Positions 32,343-40,792 of a stretch of DNA of 64,000 nt are shown piece after piece; positions within the stretch are counted from its first letter, which is position 1, and each line of letters begins with the position of its first letter. Source of the stretch: Nocardiopsis dassonvillei_B. GTDB taxonomy: Bacteria; Actinomycetota; Actinomycetes; Streptosporangiales; Streptosporangiaceae. The DNA lies in contig NZ_OZ186815.1 in the NCBI RefSeq assembly GCF_964273065.1, positions 5,704,001-5,768,000 of the forward strand, in the 5' to 3' direction. The position numbers and the translations under genes are program-made. The notes beneath the pieces were generated by a model. The model searched no databases. It saw nothing but the letters and a program-made list of their open reading frames with translations, and was not told the DNA's origin.

Positions 32343-34166
32343 ATGACCACGCCCTCCACCGGTCTCCTCCCCCTCCTGGAGGGGGACCCCTACCGCTTGG
32401 GCCCCTACCGCCTGGCGGGCCGGCTCGGAGCGGGCGGCACGGGCACCGTCTACGCGGCCCTGACCCCCGACGGCGCGAGGATCGCGGTCAAGGCGCTGCA
32501 CCGCCACCACACCGCCGACCCCGAATTCAGGGACCGGTTCACCCGCGAGGTGGACCTGCTCACCCGGGTCCGCTCCGCCTGCGCCGTCCGCGTCCTGGCC
32601 GCCGACACCACCGGGGCCCGCCCCTGGCTGGCCACCGAGTACGTCCCCGGCCCCACCCTGCGCGAGCACGTGGCCGTCCGCGGCCCCCTCTGCGGCGACA
32701 CCCTGACGGCCCTGGCCGCCGGGACCGCGGAGGCGCTGCACTCCATCCACTCCGCCGGAATCGTCCACCGCGACCTCGGACCCGACAACGTGGTGCTGTC
32801 CCCGGACGGGCCGCGCGTACTGGACTTCGGCATCGCCCGCGCCCCGGACGAGACGGCGCTCACCCGTACCGGCGGTGTCGTGGGCACCCCCGGCTGGCTG
32901 GCCCCCGAGCAGTACGACGGGGCGGTGCCCGCGCCCGCCGCCGACATGTTCTCCTGGGGCGCCCTGATCGCCTACGCCGCCACCGGCCGCGAACCGTTCG
33001 GCACCGGGCCGGTCGACACCCTGGTCCACCGCACCCGCCGGGAGGCCCCCGATCTGGAGGGGGTGCCGCCGCGGCTGCTGCCGCTGGTCCGCGGCGCCCT
33101 GGACCGCAGCCCCGGGGTCCGGCCCACCGCCGCCCAGGTGATGACGGCCCTGCTGCGCGGACCGGGGGCGGCCGGCGGGGGAGGGGCCGGCGGCGATGCG
33201 GGGCACGAACGGGAGACCCTCGCGCGGCTGCTGGCCACCGGTTGGCGGATCGACGCCCCCGTCGATCCCGCTCCCTGGGTGCCGTCCCGGCGCAGAAGGC
33301 GCACCTGGCCCCTGGTGGGTGCGGGGCTGGCGGTCCTGGTGCTCGTCGCCGGGCTGCTCACCGCGATCGTCCCCCCGCTGCGCCAGGCCACCTGGGGCGC
33401 TCCGGCCGCCACGGCCCCGCCGGACGCCGGGGTGCGGGAAGAGGGGGCCGGGGGCGCGGCGGAGCCGGTCCCGTGCGAGCCGGACGGGGAGCGGACGGCG
33501 GCCCAGGAGGCGGTGGCGACCTGGCGGCCGTTCGACCCCGGCGCCGTCCCGGCCGAGCAGTACGAGGCGCTGCTGGAGGCGGCCGACGACCCCGACTCGC
33601 TGTTCGCCTCCGACGCGAGCGCCGGGGTGCGGCCGTTCGTCGTCCCCCTGGACCACGACACCGCCGACTTCGGCCTGGGCGGGGCGGTCGACGGGTTCCC
33701 GGTGGCCACCGTGTGCTGGTCCTCGGTCGAGGCCGTCGCCGAGGGGATCGAGGTCACGGCGCGGTTCACCTACCACCCGGACCTGGGCTCCTACACGGTG
33801 CACGCCGAGGACTTCATGTCCCTGGCTCCGCTGGACCCGGCCACCGACCCCGAGGGGCGGGACAAGGCCGTCGTGCACGGCGGGGTCAACGAGGACTGGA
33901 GCGGGCCGGTCACCCCGGTGGCGACCCTGGACCCGGAGAACCCGGTCCGGGAGGTCACCGTGCTCCTGCCCGGCGCGCCCGAGCGCGGCGGCATCGCCTA
34001 CCGGCCCTCGGCGCTGTTCGGGATGCTGGTGCACGACGTCGGCGGCCACTGCTACGACGTGGACGGCACCACCGCCTGGCGGGACGACGTCAACCAGGGC
34101 AACGAGGGGTTCGCGCTGTCGGACCGCCGGCCCGGACAGAGCACGCTCACCGACTGTCCCGCCTGA
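32343..34166 (+). CDS. Membrane receptor Ser/Thr protein kinase (PknB-type) with extracellular domain
   Basis: The 607-residue protein has an N-terminal kinase domain (about 15-275): glycine loop RLGAGGTGTVY (27-37), Lys50 in IAVKAL, catalytic loop HRDLGPDN (142-149) and DFG at 161-163. In the catalytic loop the usual Lys is Gly146. A single membrane helix (about 322-342) follows a basic stop-transfer-like RRRRR, and the C-terminal 260 residues with two or three Cys form an extracellular sensor. ATG 32343 has CCGGAGC upstream. A TAATGT -10-like site (32282-32287) and a 7-bp palindrome (32292-32309) lie before it. Confidence 0.85.
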   Translation: MTTPSTGLLPLLEGDPYRLGPYRLAGRLGAGGTGTVYAALTPDGARIAVKALHRHHTADPEFRDRFTREVDLLTRVRSACAVRVLAADTTGARPWLATEYVPGPTLREHVAVRGPLCGDTLTALAAGTAEALHSIHSAGIVHRDLGPDNVVLSPDGPRVLDFGIARAPDETALTRTGGVVGTPGWLAPEQYDGAVPAPAADMFSWGALIAYAATGREPFGTGPVDTLVHRTRREAPDLEGVPPRLLPLVRGALDRSPGVRPTAAQVMTALLRGPGAAGGGGAGGDAGHERETLARLLATGWRIDAPVDPAPWVPSRRRRRTWPLVGAGLAVLVLVAGLLTAIVPPLRQATWGAPAATAPPDAGVREEGAGGAAEPVPCEPDGERTAAQEAVATWRPFDPGAVPAEQYEALLEAADDPDSLFASDASAGVRPFVVPLDHDTADFGLGGAVDGFPVATVCWSSVEAVAEGIEVTARFTYHPDLGSYTVHAEDFMSLAPLDPATDPEGRDKAVVHGGVNEDWSGPVTPVATLDPENPVREVTVLLPGAPERGGIAYRPSALFGMLVHDVGGHCYDVDGTTAWRDDVNQGNEGFALSDRRPGQSTLTDCPA

Positions 34167-34185
34167 CGGCCCCGCCGGACCGGCC

Positions 34186-34217
34186 CGCCACCGGGCCCTC
34201 CGGGGCCCGGTGGCGGC
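34186..34217 (+). terminator. Strong terminator after the kinase gene
   Basis: A perfect 14-bp stem (CCGCCACCGGGCCC / GGGCCCGGTGGCGG) with a 4-base TCCG loop lies 20 bases after the stop codon. Confidence 0.75.
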
Positions 34218-34580
34218 GGTGCCCGTGGCGGAACCGGCCGATCCGGCGCTGGAAGGACCGGACGCGCCGGTGGTGCACGGTGACGGCCCGGTGGCGCCGT
34301 ACGCCAGCAGGGCGGGGGTGTTCGGCCTGGTCGTCGCCGGTGCCGAGGCGGACGCCGACGGCGCCCGGGTCACCGGCACGGCCCGCCACCACCTCGACGA
34401 GGGCGGCCGCGGGCTGCGACCGCACCGTTCACCCCGGTGTTCCCGGGTGCGGGGCTTCCGGCGGCGTCGGCACCGGAGGCCGCCGCCGGAGGGATCGACG
34501 GGGCGATGCTCCGCCCCACCGCCGAGAGTGCGCCGCGAGCCGACGTGTTCGACCGCCGGCCCGGAGGGCTCAGCCCGCCG
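34211..34580 (+). pseudogene. Decayed copy of a kinase sensor-domain tail
   Basis: No intact gene fills 34167-34569. Translated in pieces it resembles the end of the preceding kinase. PADPALEGPDAPVVHG parallels PATDPEGRDKAVVHG, and YASRAGVFGLVVAG parallels YRPSALFGMLVHD. In another frame VFDRRPGGLS parallels ALSDRRPGQST. The order matches the kinase sensor, with internal deletions and at least one frameshift. It is probably the remnant of a duplicated or recombined paralogous kinase. The similarity is short and was found by eye. Confidence 0.45.
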
Positions 34581-35595
34581 ACACCCCGTTGGCGGACGCT
34601 TCCGGCCCCAGGGCGCCGGAGCGGTAGCGCCCCGGGGACAGTCCGAACTCGCGCTTGAAGGCGTTGGCGAACGCGAACTGCGAGGAGTAGCCGACGCGGG
34701 CGGCGACGGCGGAGATGGGGGCGTCGTCCTCCTGGAGCATCCGCCCCGCCGCGGTCAGCCTCCACCAGGTCACGTACCCCAGCGGAGGCATACCCGCCAT
34801 CGCGGTGAACCGCCTGGCGAACGCGGCCCGGGACAGGCCCGCCCGCTCGCCCAGTTCCGCCACCGTCCAGGGGTGGGCGGGATCGTTGTGCACGGCCTGC
34901 ACCGCGGCGTACACGGCCGGGTCGCGCATCACACCCAGCCAGCCGCGGGACGCCGCGTGCCGGTTCTCCTCGATGTAGGTGCGCAGGATGTAGACCAGCA
35001 GCATCTCCAGCAGGGAGGGGACGATCGCGTCCGTTCCGGGGCGGGTGCGGTCCAGTTCCGCGCCCAGGAGCTCCACCGCCGCACCCAGTTCGGTGCGGGC
35101 ACCCACCCTGGCGGGCAGGTGGACCAGCCGGGGCAGTTCGGCCAGCATCGGGTGCGGTCGCGCCGTACAGGTGGAGTAGGACCCGCCCAGGGTGACGCAC
35201 GAGGGTCCCCCGTGCCCGCTCTTCCCGACCGCGGCCGCCCCGAAGCGCGGTCCGGAACCCCGCGGCCCGCACACCAGCTCGGTCACCGGGCCACCGGAGG
35301 CCTCCGCGTCCCGGAGGGCGCGGGGGAGGACGTCGCACAGGTCCTGCACGGGCGAGGCCGCCTCCTCCGACAGCACGTGGCCCTGGCCGTTGGGCAGGAA
35401 CGCGATGTCGCCCACGCCCAGGTGCAGGGGTTCCTCGCCTTCGAGGGTGAGGACGCAGGATCCCTGGAGGACCACCTGGAAGCCGACACCGGACACCGCG
35501 GGGAAGCGCATACCCCAGGGCGAGTGCCATTCGACCCGGGAGGCGTTGGGGCGGCCGGTCCGCACGGTGCTGATCACGTCGCTGAGCACGTCCAT
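34570..35595 (-). CDS. AraC-family transcriptional regulator with cupin-type N-domain
   Basis: The 341-residue protein has an N-terminal cupin-like sensory domain (LTLEGEEPLHLGVGDIAFLPNG, residues 51-72) and two C-terminal AraC helix-turn-helix motifs (about 240-325: VAELGERAGLSRAAFARRF and ISAVAARVGYSSQFAFANAFK). The family often controls the adjacent divergent gene, here the small membrane protein starting 127 bp away. ATG 35595 gives the typical start MDVLSDVISTVRTG. Confidence 0.87.
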   Translation of the reverse strand: MDVLSDVISTVRTGRPNASRVEWHSPWGMRFPAVSGVGFQVVLQGSCVLTLEGEEPLHLGVGDIAFLPNGQGHVLSEEAASPVQDLCDVLPRALRDAEASGGPVTELVCGPRGSGPRFGAAAVGKSGHGGPSCVTLGGSYSTCTARPHPMLAELPRLVHLPARVGARTELGAAVELLGAELDRTRPGTDAIVPSLLEMLLVYILRTYIEENRHAASRGWLGVMRDPAVYAAVQAVHNDPAHPWTVAELGERAGLSRAAFARRFTAMAGMPPLGYVTWWRLTAAGRMLQEDDAPISAVAARVGYSSQFAFANAFKREFGLSPGRYRSGALGPEASANGVSAG

Positions 35596-35722
35596 GGCGC
35601 CATCGTATCCTCGGGGCTTCTCCCGGTGGACGATGGAGTATCGGAACAAGCTTTTCGAGCATGGGAAGTCTCTTCCGAAACCCTTAGCGTTGCGTTCGAG
35701 TCCCGACGACGAAGGAGTTCCC

Positions 35723-36178
35723 ATGACCGCCGCACCCGCCGCACCCGCCGCACCCGCCGCACCCGCCGCACCCGCCGAGGCCCGCCCGCGCTCCCCCTGG
35801 CGTCCGCGCCTCATCGCGGTCGGCGCCGCCGCGCTCCTCAACGCCCTCCTGGGCCTGGTCGCGCCCCTGCTGGGCGCGGACATGGTGACGGCCCCGGAGG
35901 GGGCCGAACCCATGACGCTCAACGCCGTCCCGCTGATCCTGTTCAGCGTCGTCTTCGCGCTCATCGGGTGGGGCGCGCTGGCCCTGGCCGAGCGCTTGCT
36001 GGGCCGCCGGGGCCTGATCGCGTGGACCGTCGTCGCGGTGCTCTTCACCCTGGTGTCGTTCCTGCCGTCGCTGTCGGTGAACGCGACGGCCGCCACGGAG
36101 GCCGTCCTGGTCGCCTCGCACGTGGTGGTCGCGGCGATCGTCATCCCGGTCTTCTGGAAGACCTCGCCGACCGCCTGA
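35723..36178 (+). CDS. Four-TM membrane protein, DUF6069-like
   Basis: ATG 35723 with GAAGGAG seven bases upstream. The 151-residue product has an Ala/Pro N-terminus made by a 9-base tandem repeat (AAP repeated about five times, 35729-35773) and four membrane helices. It matches the small membrane proteins often paired with divergent AraC regulators in actinomycetes; the DUF6069 label is by layout. The biochemical role is unknown. The nine-base repeat may vary in copy number. Confidence 0.7.
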   Translation: MTAAPAAPAAPAAPAAPAEARPRSPWRPRLIAVGAAALLNALLGLVAPLLGADMVTAPEGAEPMTLNAVPLILFSVVFALIGWGALALAERLLGRRGLIAWTVVAVLFTLVSFLPSLSVNATAATEAVLVASHVVVAAIVIPVFWKTSPTA

Positions 36179-36221
36179 GCACGGGCCCGCCCCGGGCGGA
36201 TCCGGGGGCGCGCGACATGCG

Positions 36222-36255
36222 GGAGGGCCGGTGGCCCCGCGGTCACCGGCCCTCC
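36222..36255. terminator. Bidirectional terminator hairpin
   Basis: A perfect 12-bp stem (GGAGGGCCGGTG / CACCGGCCCTCC, 10-base loop) lies between the membrane-protein gene and the convergent end of pgl. Confidence 0.7.
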
Positions 36256-36264
36256 GGATGCGCC

Positions 36265-37011
36265 CTACAGCCTGGAGGCGGCCGCCTCGTCGAGCCAGAA
36301 GACGGTCGAGTCGGTGCCGCGGGCGGCGGCGACCGGGGCCTTGTTCCGGTCGGTGCCGTCAAGGCCCAGGCGCACGGCCTCGGCCTTGGACTCGCCCGAG
36401 GCCAGGATCCAGACCTGGCGTGAGGAGTTGATCGAGGGCAGGGTCAGCGTGATGCGGGTCGGCGGCGGCTTGGGCGAGCCGTGCACCGGCGCCACCGCGG
36501 CCTCGTCCTCGTTGACCTGCGGCAGCCCCGGGAACAGCGAGGCGATGTGCGCGTCCGGGCCCACGCCCAGGAGGCACACGTCGAAGGCCGGGACCGGTCC
36601 CTCACCGCGCGCCGCCACGGCCAGCTCCCGCGAGTAGCGGGTCGCCGCGTGGGCGGCGTGGTCGCCGTCCATGCCGTCGGAGGCGGGCATCGGATGCACC
36701 TGCTTGGCCGGGATGCCGATCGCGTCGATCAGCGCCGCGCACGCCTGCGTCTCGTTGCGGTCCGGGTGCTTGTCCGGCAGGAACCGCTCGTCCCCCCACC
36801 AGAGGTGGACGTGGGACCAGCCGATGCCCGCCTCGGCGGAGTGGTCCCGGACGGCCTCGAGGGTGGCGATGCCGATCCCGCCCCCGGTCAGGACCAGGTG
36901 GAACGTGCGCTTGTCGGCCTCGGCGCGCACGATCTCGTCGACCAGCCGCAGGGCCACGTCCTCGGCGAGCGACGTGGCGTCGGCGTGCCGGACGATCCGC
37001 GGTGTGCTCAT
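36265..37011 (-). CDS. pgl: 6-phosphogluconolactonase
   Basis: Pgl hydrolyses 6-phosphogluconolactone, the second step of the oxidative pentose-phosphate pathway. The 248-residue protein shows the NagB/DevB-type features LVLTGGGIGIATLEAV (about 39-54), WWGDERFLP (73-81), PDRNE, and LLGVGPDAHIASLFPG (about 150-165). Its ATG overlaps the opcA stop by 4 bases, so it is translated with opcA and zwf. Confidence 0.93.
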   Translation of the reverse strand: MSTPRIVRHADATSLAEDVALRLVDEIVRAEADKRTFHLVLTGGGIGIATLEAVRDHSAEAGIGWSHVHLWWGDERFLPDKHPDRNETQACAALIDAIGIPAKQVHPMPASDGMDGDHAAHAATRYSRELAVAARGEGPVPAFDVCLLGVGPDAHIASLFPGLPQVNEDEAAVAPVHGSPKPPPTRITLTLPSINSSRQVWILASGESKAEAVRLGLDGTDRNKAPVAAARGTDSTVFWLDEAAASRL

Positions 37012-37928
37012 ACTGTGCTCCCCGTGGGCAGCGACCCCAGGTGGCGGGCCGCGCTCTCGTAGATCTCGTCGGCGTCCAGGCGGCGCAGCTCCTCGGCCAG
37101 GGCCTGGGCCGCGCCGCGCCGGGCCAGAGCCACCGTCTGGTCCGGCTGGCCGAACCGCGACAGGGTGGCGGTGCGGCCGTCGGCCCGGGAGATCGCGATG
37201 TCCCCCTGGTCGGTGACCAGCCGTACCTCGGTCAGCCCGGGCCCGTGTGAGACCTCGCGCTCCACGGGCACCTCCAGCCGGTCCGAGAGCCACGCCGCCA
37301 GCAGTTCGGCGCTCGGGTAGTGCGACTCGGCCGTCACCCTGGCCGAGGTGACCCAGCCGCAGGGCTGGTCCATCGCGCTGGCCAGCAGCGAGCGCCACGG
37401 GGTCAGCCGCGTCCAGGTCAGGTCCGTGTCACCCGGACTGTAGTGGGACACCCGCTCGACCAGGTCCCCCAGCGGGTCCGGTGCGCGCAGAGCGTCGGTG
37501 ATCCTTCTCTGGGCCAGTCGGCCGACCGGGTCCTGCGCCGGGTCGAGCGGACCGGCGCCCGGCCACCACACGACCACGGGCGCGTCCGGCACCAGGAGCG
37601 GGGTGACCACCGAGTCGGGGTGCTCGCCCAGCGGGCCGTACAGCCGCAGCAGCAGCGCCTCCCCGGGCCCGGAGGTGCCCGGGCGGCGGATCTCGGCGTC
37701 GATGGCGGGTTCGGCGTCCGGGTCGCGGCGGATCAGCGCGATCACCCGCGAGGGGTGTTCGAGCCCGGCCTCGGTGGCGGCGCGCACCGCGTCGTAGTGG
37801 TCGGCCTCGTCGGTGACGATGATCAGGGTGAGCACCATGTTCATCGCACCGCCGCCGACGCTGAGCCGCTCGGCCATGAGCGCTTCGGTGATCTGGGCGG
37901 TGGTGGTGCGCGGCAGGTAGAGCGTCAT
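37008..37928 (-). CDS. opcA: OpcA, glucose-6-phosphate dehydrogenase assembly protein
   Basis: OpcA is needed for assembly or activity of glucose-6-phosphate dehydrogenase in cyanobacteria and actinobacteria. The 306-residue protein has family segments MNMVLTLIIVTDEAD, GEALLLRLYGP, VVWWPGAGPLDP and DLTWTRLTPWRSLLA in order. It lies 28 bp downstream of zwf and overlaps pgl, giving the order zwf-opcA-pgl in one transcript. Confidence 0.93.
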   Translation of the reverse strand: MTLYLPRTTTAQITEALMAERLSVGGGAMNMVLTLIIVTDEADHYDAVRAATEAGLEHPSRVIALIRRDPDAEPAIDAEIRRPGTSGPGEALLLRLYGPLGEHPDSVVTPLLVPDAPVVVWWPGAGPLDPAQDPVGRLAQRRITDALRAPDPLGDLVERVSHYSPGDTDLTWTRLTPWRSLLASAMDQPCGWVTSARVTAESHYPSAELLAAWLSDRLEVPVEREVSHGPGLTEVRLVTDQGDIAISRADGRTATLSRFGQPDQTVALARRGAAQALAEELRRLDADEIYESAARHLGSLPTGSTV

Positions 37929-37956
37929 CGGTTCCTCCCGACGTGGTCGTTGCCGG

Positions 37957-39519
37957 TCACGGGCGCCGCCACTGGCGGCCGTCGCGGGCCAGGAGCCGCT
38001 CCGCCGACTCCGGACCCCAGGTGCCCGACCCGTACTGCTCCGGGCGGCCCGCCTTGGCCCAGTACTCCTCGACCGGGTCGAGGATCCGCCAGGACAGCTC
38101 CACCTCCTCCTGGCGCGGGAACAGCGGCGGGTCGCCGATGAGCACGTCCAGGATGAGCCGCTCGTACGCCTCCGGGCTGGCCTCGGTGAAGGACTGGCCG
38201 TACGCGAAGTCCATGCTGACGTCGCGCACCTCCATGCTGGCTCCGGGCACCTTGGAGCCGAACCGCAGCGTCACGCCCTCGTCGGGCTGGATGCGCAGCA
38301 CCAGGGCGTTCTGGCCCAGTTCGCTGACGTCGGTGCGCGGGAACAGCTGCTGGGGCGCGCCCTGGAACACCAGGGCCACCTCGGTGACCCGGCGCCCCAG
38401 CCGCTTGCCGGTGCGCAGGTAGAACGGTACCCCCGCCCAGCGGCGGGTGTTGACCGCCAGCTTCAGCGCGGCGTAGGTCTCGGTGACGGAGTCGGCCGGG
38501 ATGCCCTCCTCCTCGAGGTAGCCGCGCACGGCGGCGCCGCCCTGCCAGCCGGTCGCGTACTGGCCGCGCGCGGTCCCGGTCTCCAGGTCGTCGGGCAGCG
38601 ACACCGCCGCCAGCACCTTCTCCTTCTCGGCGCGGATGGCGTCGGCGTCGTAGGAGATGGGCTCCTCCATCGCCACCAGCGCCAGCAGCTGGAGCAGGTG
38701 GTTCTGGATGACGTCGCGGGCCGCGCCGATGCCGTCGTAGTAGCCCGCGCGGCCGCCCACGCCGATGTCCTCGGCCATGGTGATCTGCACGTGGTCGACG
38801 TAGCCGCGGTTCCACAGCGGTTCGAACAGGGTGTTGGCGAACCGCAGCGCCAGGATGTTCTGGACGGTCTCCTTGCCCAGGTAGTGGTCGATGCGGAACA
38901 CCGACGACGGCGGGAACACGTCGTCCACCACCGCGTTGAGCTCCTGGGCGCTGGCCAGGTCGTGGCCGAAGGGCTTCTCGATGACGACCCGGCGCCAGGG
39001 CCGGACCCCCTCCGGGCCCGCCTCGGGCGGCTCCGCCAGCCCGGACCGCTTGAGCTGCTTGACCACGGTCGGGAACAGCTTGGGCGGCAGGGACAGGTAG
39101 AACGCGTAGTTCCCGCCGGTGCCGCGGGCGGCGTCCAGCTCGCGGACGGTGTCCGCGAGCCGGTCGAAGGACTCGTCGTCGTCCAGTTCGCCCTGCACGA
39201 ACCGGACGCCCTCGCTGAGCTGGCGCCACACGTCCTCGCGGAACGGGGTGCGCGCGTGCTCGCGGACGGCCTCGTGCGCCTGGGCGGCGAAGTCCTGGTC
39301 CTCCCAGTCGCGGCGGGCGAACCCGACCAGGCCGAAGCCCGGCGGCAGCATCCCGCGGTTGGCGAGGTCGTAGATGGCCGGGAGGAGTTTCTTGCGGGCC
39401 AGGTCGCCCGTGACGCCGAACAGCACCAGGACGCTGGGCCCGGCGATGCGCGGCAGTCTTCGGTCGAGGACGCTGCGGAGCGGGTTGGGCACCGCTCCCG
39501 GCATCACCGGTTCTTTCAC
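37957..39519 (-). CDS. zwf: Glucose-6-phosphate dehydrogenase
   Basis: Zwf oxidises glucose 6-phosphate with NADP+. The 520-residue protein has the nucleotide-binding FGVTGDLARKKLLPA near residue 34, the active-site signature RIDHYLGKETVQN near residue 202, and family regions throughout. Two starts are possible: GTG 39519 with AGGAAG about 10 bases upstream (chosen), or ATG 39504, five codons later. Confidence 0.95.
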   Translation of the reverse strand: MKEPVMPGAVPNPLRSVLDRRLPRIAGPSVLVLFGVTGDLARKKLLPAIYDLANRGMLPPGFGLVGFARRDWEDQDFAAQAHEAVREHARTPFREDVWRQLSEGVRFVQGELDDDESFDRLADTVRELDAARGTGGNYAFYLSLPPKLFPTVVKQLKRSGLAEPPEAGPEGVRPWRRVVIEKPFGHDLASAQELNAVVDDVFPPSSVFRIDHYLGKETVQNILALRFANTLFEPLWNRGYVDHVQITMAEDIGVGGRAGYYDGIGAARDVIQNHLLQLLALVAMEEPISYDADAIRAEKEKVLAAVSLPDDLETGTARGQYATGWQGGAAVRGYLEEEGIPADSVTETYAALKLAVNTRRWAGVPFYLRTGKRLGRRVTEVALVFQGAPQQLFPRTDVSELGQNALVLRIQPDEGVTLRFGSKVPGASMEVRDVSMDFAYGQSFTEASPEAYERLILDVLIGDPPLFPRQEEVELSWRILDPVEEYWAKAGRPEQYGSGTWGPESAERLLARDGRQWRRP

Positions 39520-39566
39520 GGTTCTCGCTCTTCCTGTCGAGAGTGGCCGGTGGGTCGTGATGCGTA

Positions 39567-39597
39567 CCGCCCGCGCCCCGAGCCGGGGCGCGGGCGG
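39567..39597 (-). terminator. Terminator between tal and zwf
   Basis: A 14-bp perfect GC stem (39567-39580 with 39584-39597) and a 3-base loop lies after the tal stop, so tal and zwf-opcA-pgl are probably separate transcripts or coupled only by read-through. Confidence 0.7.
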
Positions 39598-39617
39598 GAT
39601 GCCGGTGGCCGTACGGG

Positions 39618-40724
39618 TCAGGCGGCCGACTTCAGCTTGGCGGAAAGCCCCTCCAGAAGGCTCTCCCAGGAGTCGATGAACTTGGTCACGCCCTCCTGCT
39701 CCAGGAGGCCGAACACCTCGGTGAGGTTCACCCCGGCGTCCTCCAGGGCGGCGAAGTCCGCGTGGGCGCGCTCGTAGGTGCCCAGGACGGTGTTGCCGGT
39801 GACCTCGGCGTGGTCGGCGGTCGCGTCGAGGGTCGCCTGCGGCATCGTGTTCACGGTGCCGCGCGCCACCAGTTCGGTGACGTAGGCGGTGTCCGGGTAG
39901 GCGGGGTCCTTGACGCCGGTGGACGCCCACAGCGGACGCTGCGGGGTGGCGCCCCGCGCCTCCAGGGCCTTCCACTCGGCGCTGGAGAACACCTCCTCGT
40001 AGGCCTGGTAGGCGAGCCGGGCGTTGGCGATCGCCGCCTTGCCCAGCAGGGCCTTCGCCTCGTCGGTGCCGATGGCCTTGAGGCGCTTGTCGACCTCGCT
40101 GTCCACCCGGCTGACGAAGAAGGAGGCCACCGACTGGATGCGGGACAGGTCGTGGCCGTTGGCCCGGGCCAGCTCCATGCCCTCCAGGAAGGCGTCCATC
40201 ACCTGGCGGTAGCGGGCCAGGGAGAAGATCAGCGTGACGTTGACGCTGATGCCCGCCCCCAGCACGCGGGTGATGGCGGGCAGCCCCTCGGCGGTCGCCG
40301 GGATCTTGATCATCAGGTTGGGCCGGTCCACCAGCCACCACAGCGCCTTGGCCTCGGCGACCGTGCGCTCGGTGTCGCGGGCCAGGCGCGGGTCGACCTC
40401 CAGGGAGACCCGGCCGTCGACGCGGTCGGTGGCGTCGTAGACGGGGCGCAGGGTGTCGGCGGCCCACCGGATGTCGTAGGCGGTGAGCAGGCGGACGGCC
40501 TCGTCCACGGAGACGCCGCGGCGGGCCAGTTCGCGGACCTGCTCGTCGTAGGCGTCGCCTTCGGCGAGGGCCTTGTCGAAGATGGTCGGGTTGGAGGTGA
40601 CCCCGGTCACCTTGTGCGTGGACATCAGGTCGGCCAGGTTGCCGGTGCGAAGGCGTTCGCGGCTGATGTCGTCCAGCCATACGGAAACGCCCGCGTCGGC
40701 CAGGGCCTCAAGCGGCTTGCTCAT
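39618..40724 (-). CDS. tal: Transaldolase
   Basis: Tal transfers a dihydroxyacetone unit in the non-oxidative pentose-phosphate branch. The 368-residue protein has VTSNPTIFDKAL (about 41-52), the Schiff-base Lys in LMIKIPATAEG (about residue 137) and SVNVTLIFSLARYRQV. Its length is that of the long actinobacterial type. It lies 68 bp downstream of tkt. Confidence 0.95.
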   Translation of the reverse strand: MSKPLEALADAGVSVWLDDISRERLRTGNLADLMSTHKVTGVTSNPTIFDKALAEGDAYDEQVRELARRGVSVDEAVRLLTAYDIRWAADTLRPVYDATDRVDGRVSLEVDPRLARDTERTVAEAKALWWLVDRPNLMIKIPATAEGLPAITRVLGAGISVNVTLIFSLARYRQVMDAFLEGMELARANGHDLSRIQSVASFFVSRVDSEVDKRLKAIGTDEAKALLGKAAIANARLAYQAYEEVFSSAEWKALEARGATPQRPLWASTGVKDPAYPDTAYVTELVARGTVNTMPQATLDATADHAEVTGNTVLGTYERAHADFAALEDAGVNLTEVFGLLEQEGVTKFIDSWESLLEGLSAKLKSAA

Positions 40725-40754
40725 GGTGTGTGCGCCTTTCCTCTCGCGGGGAGT

Positions 40755-40788
40755 GCGGGTCCCGCCGGACGCGCCCGGCGGGACCCGC
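40755..40788 (-). terminator. Hairpin after tkt
   Basis: A 13-bp perfect stem (GCGGGTCCCGCCG / CGGCGGGACCCGC, 8-base loop) lies 5 bases past the tkt stop codon and just before tal, which may reduce tkt-tal read-through. Confidence 0.65.
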
Positions 40789-40792
40789 GACG

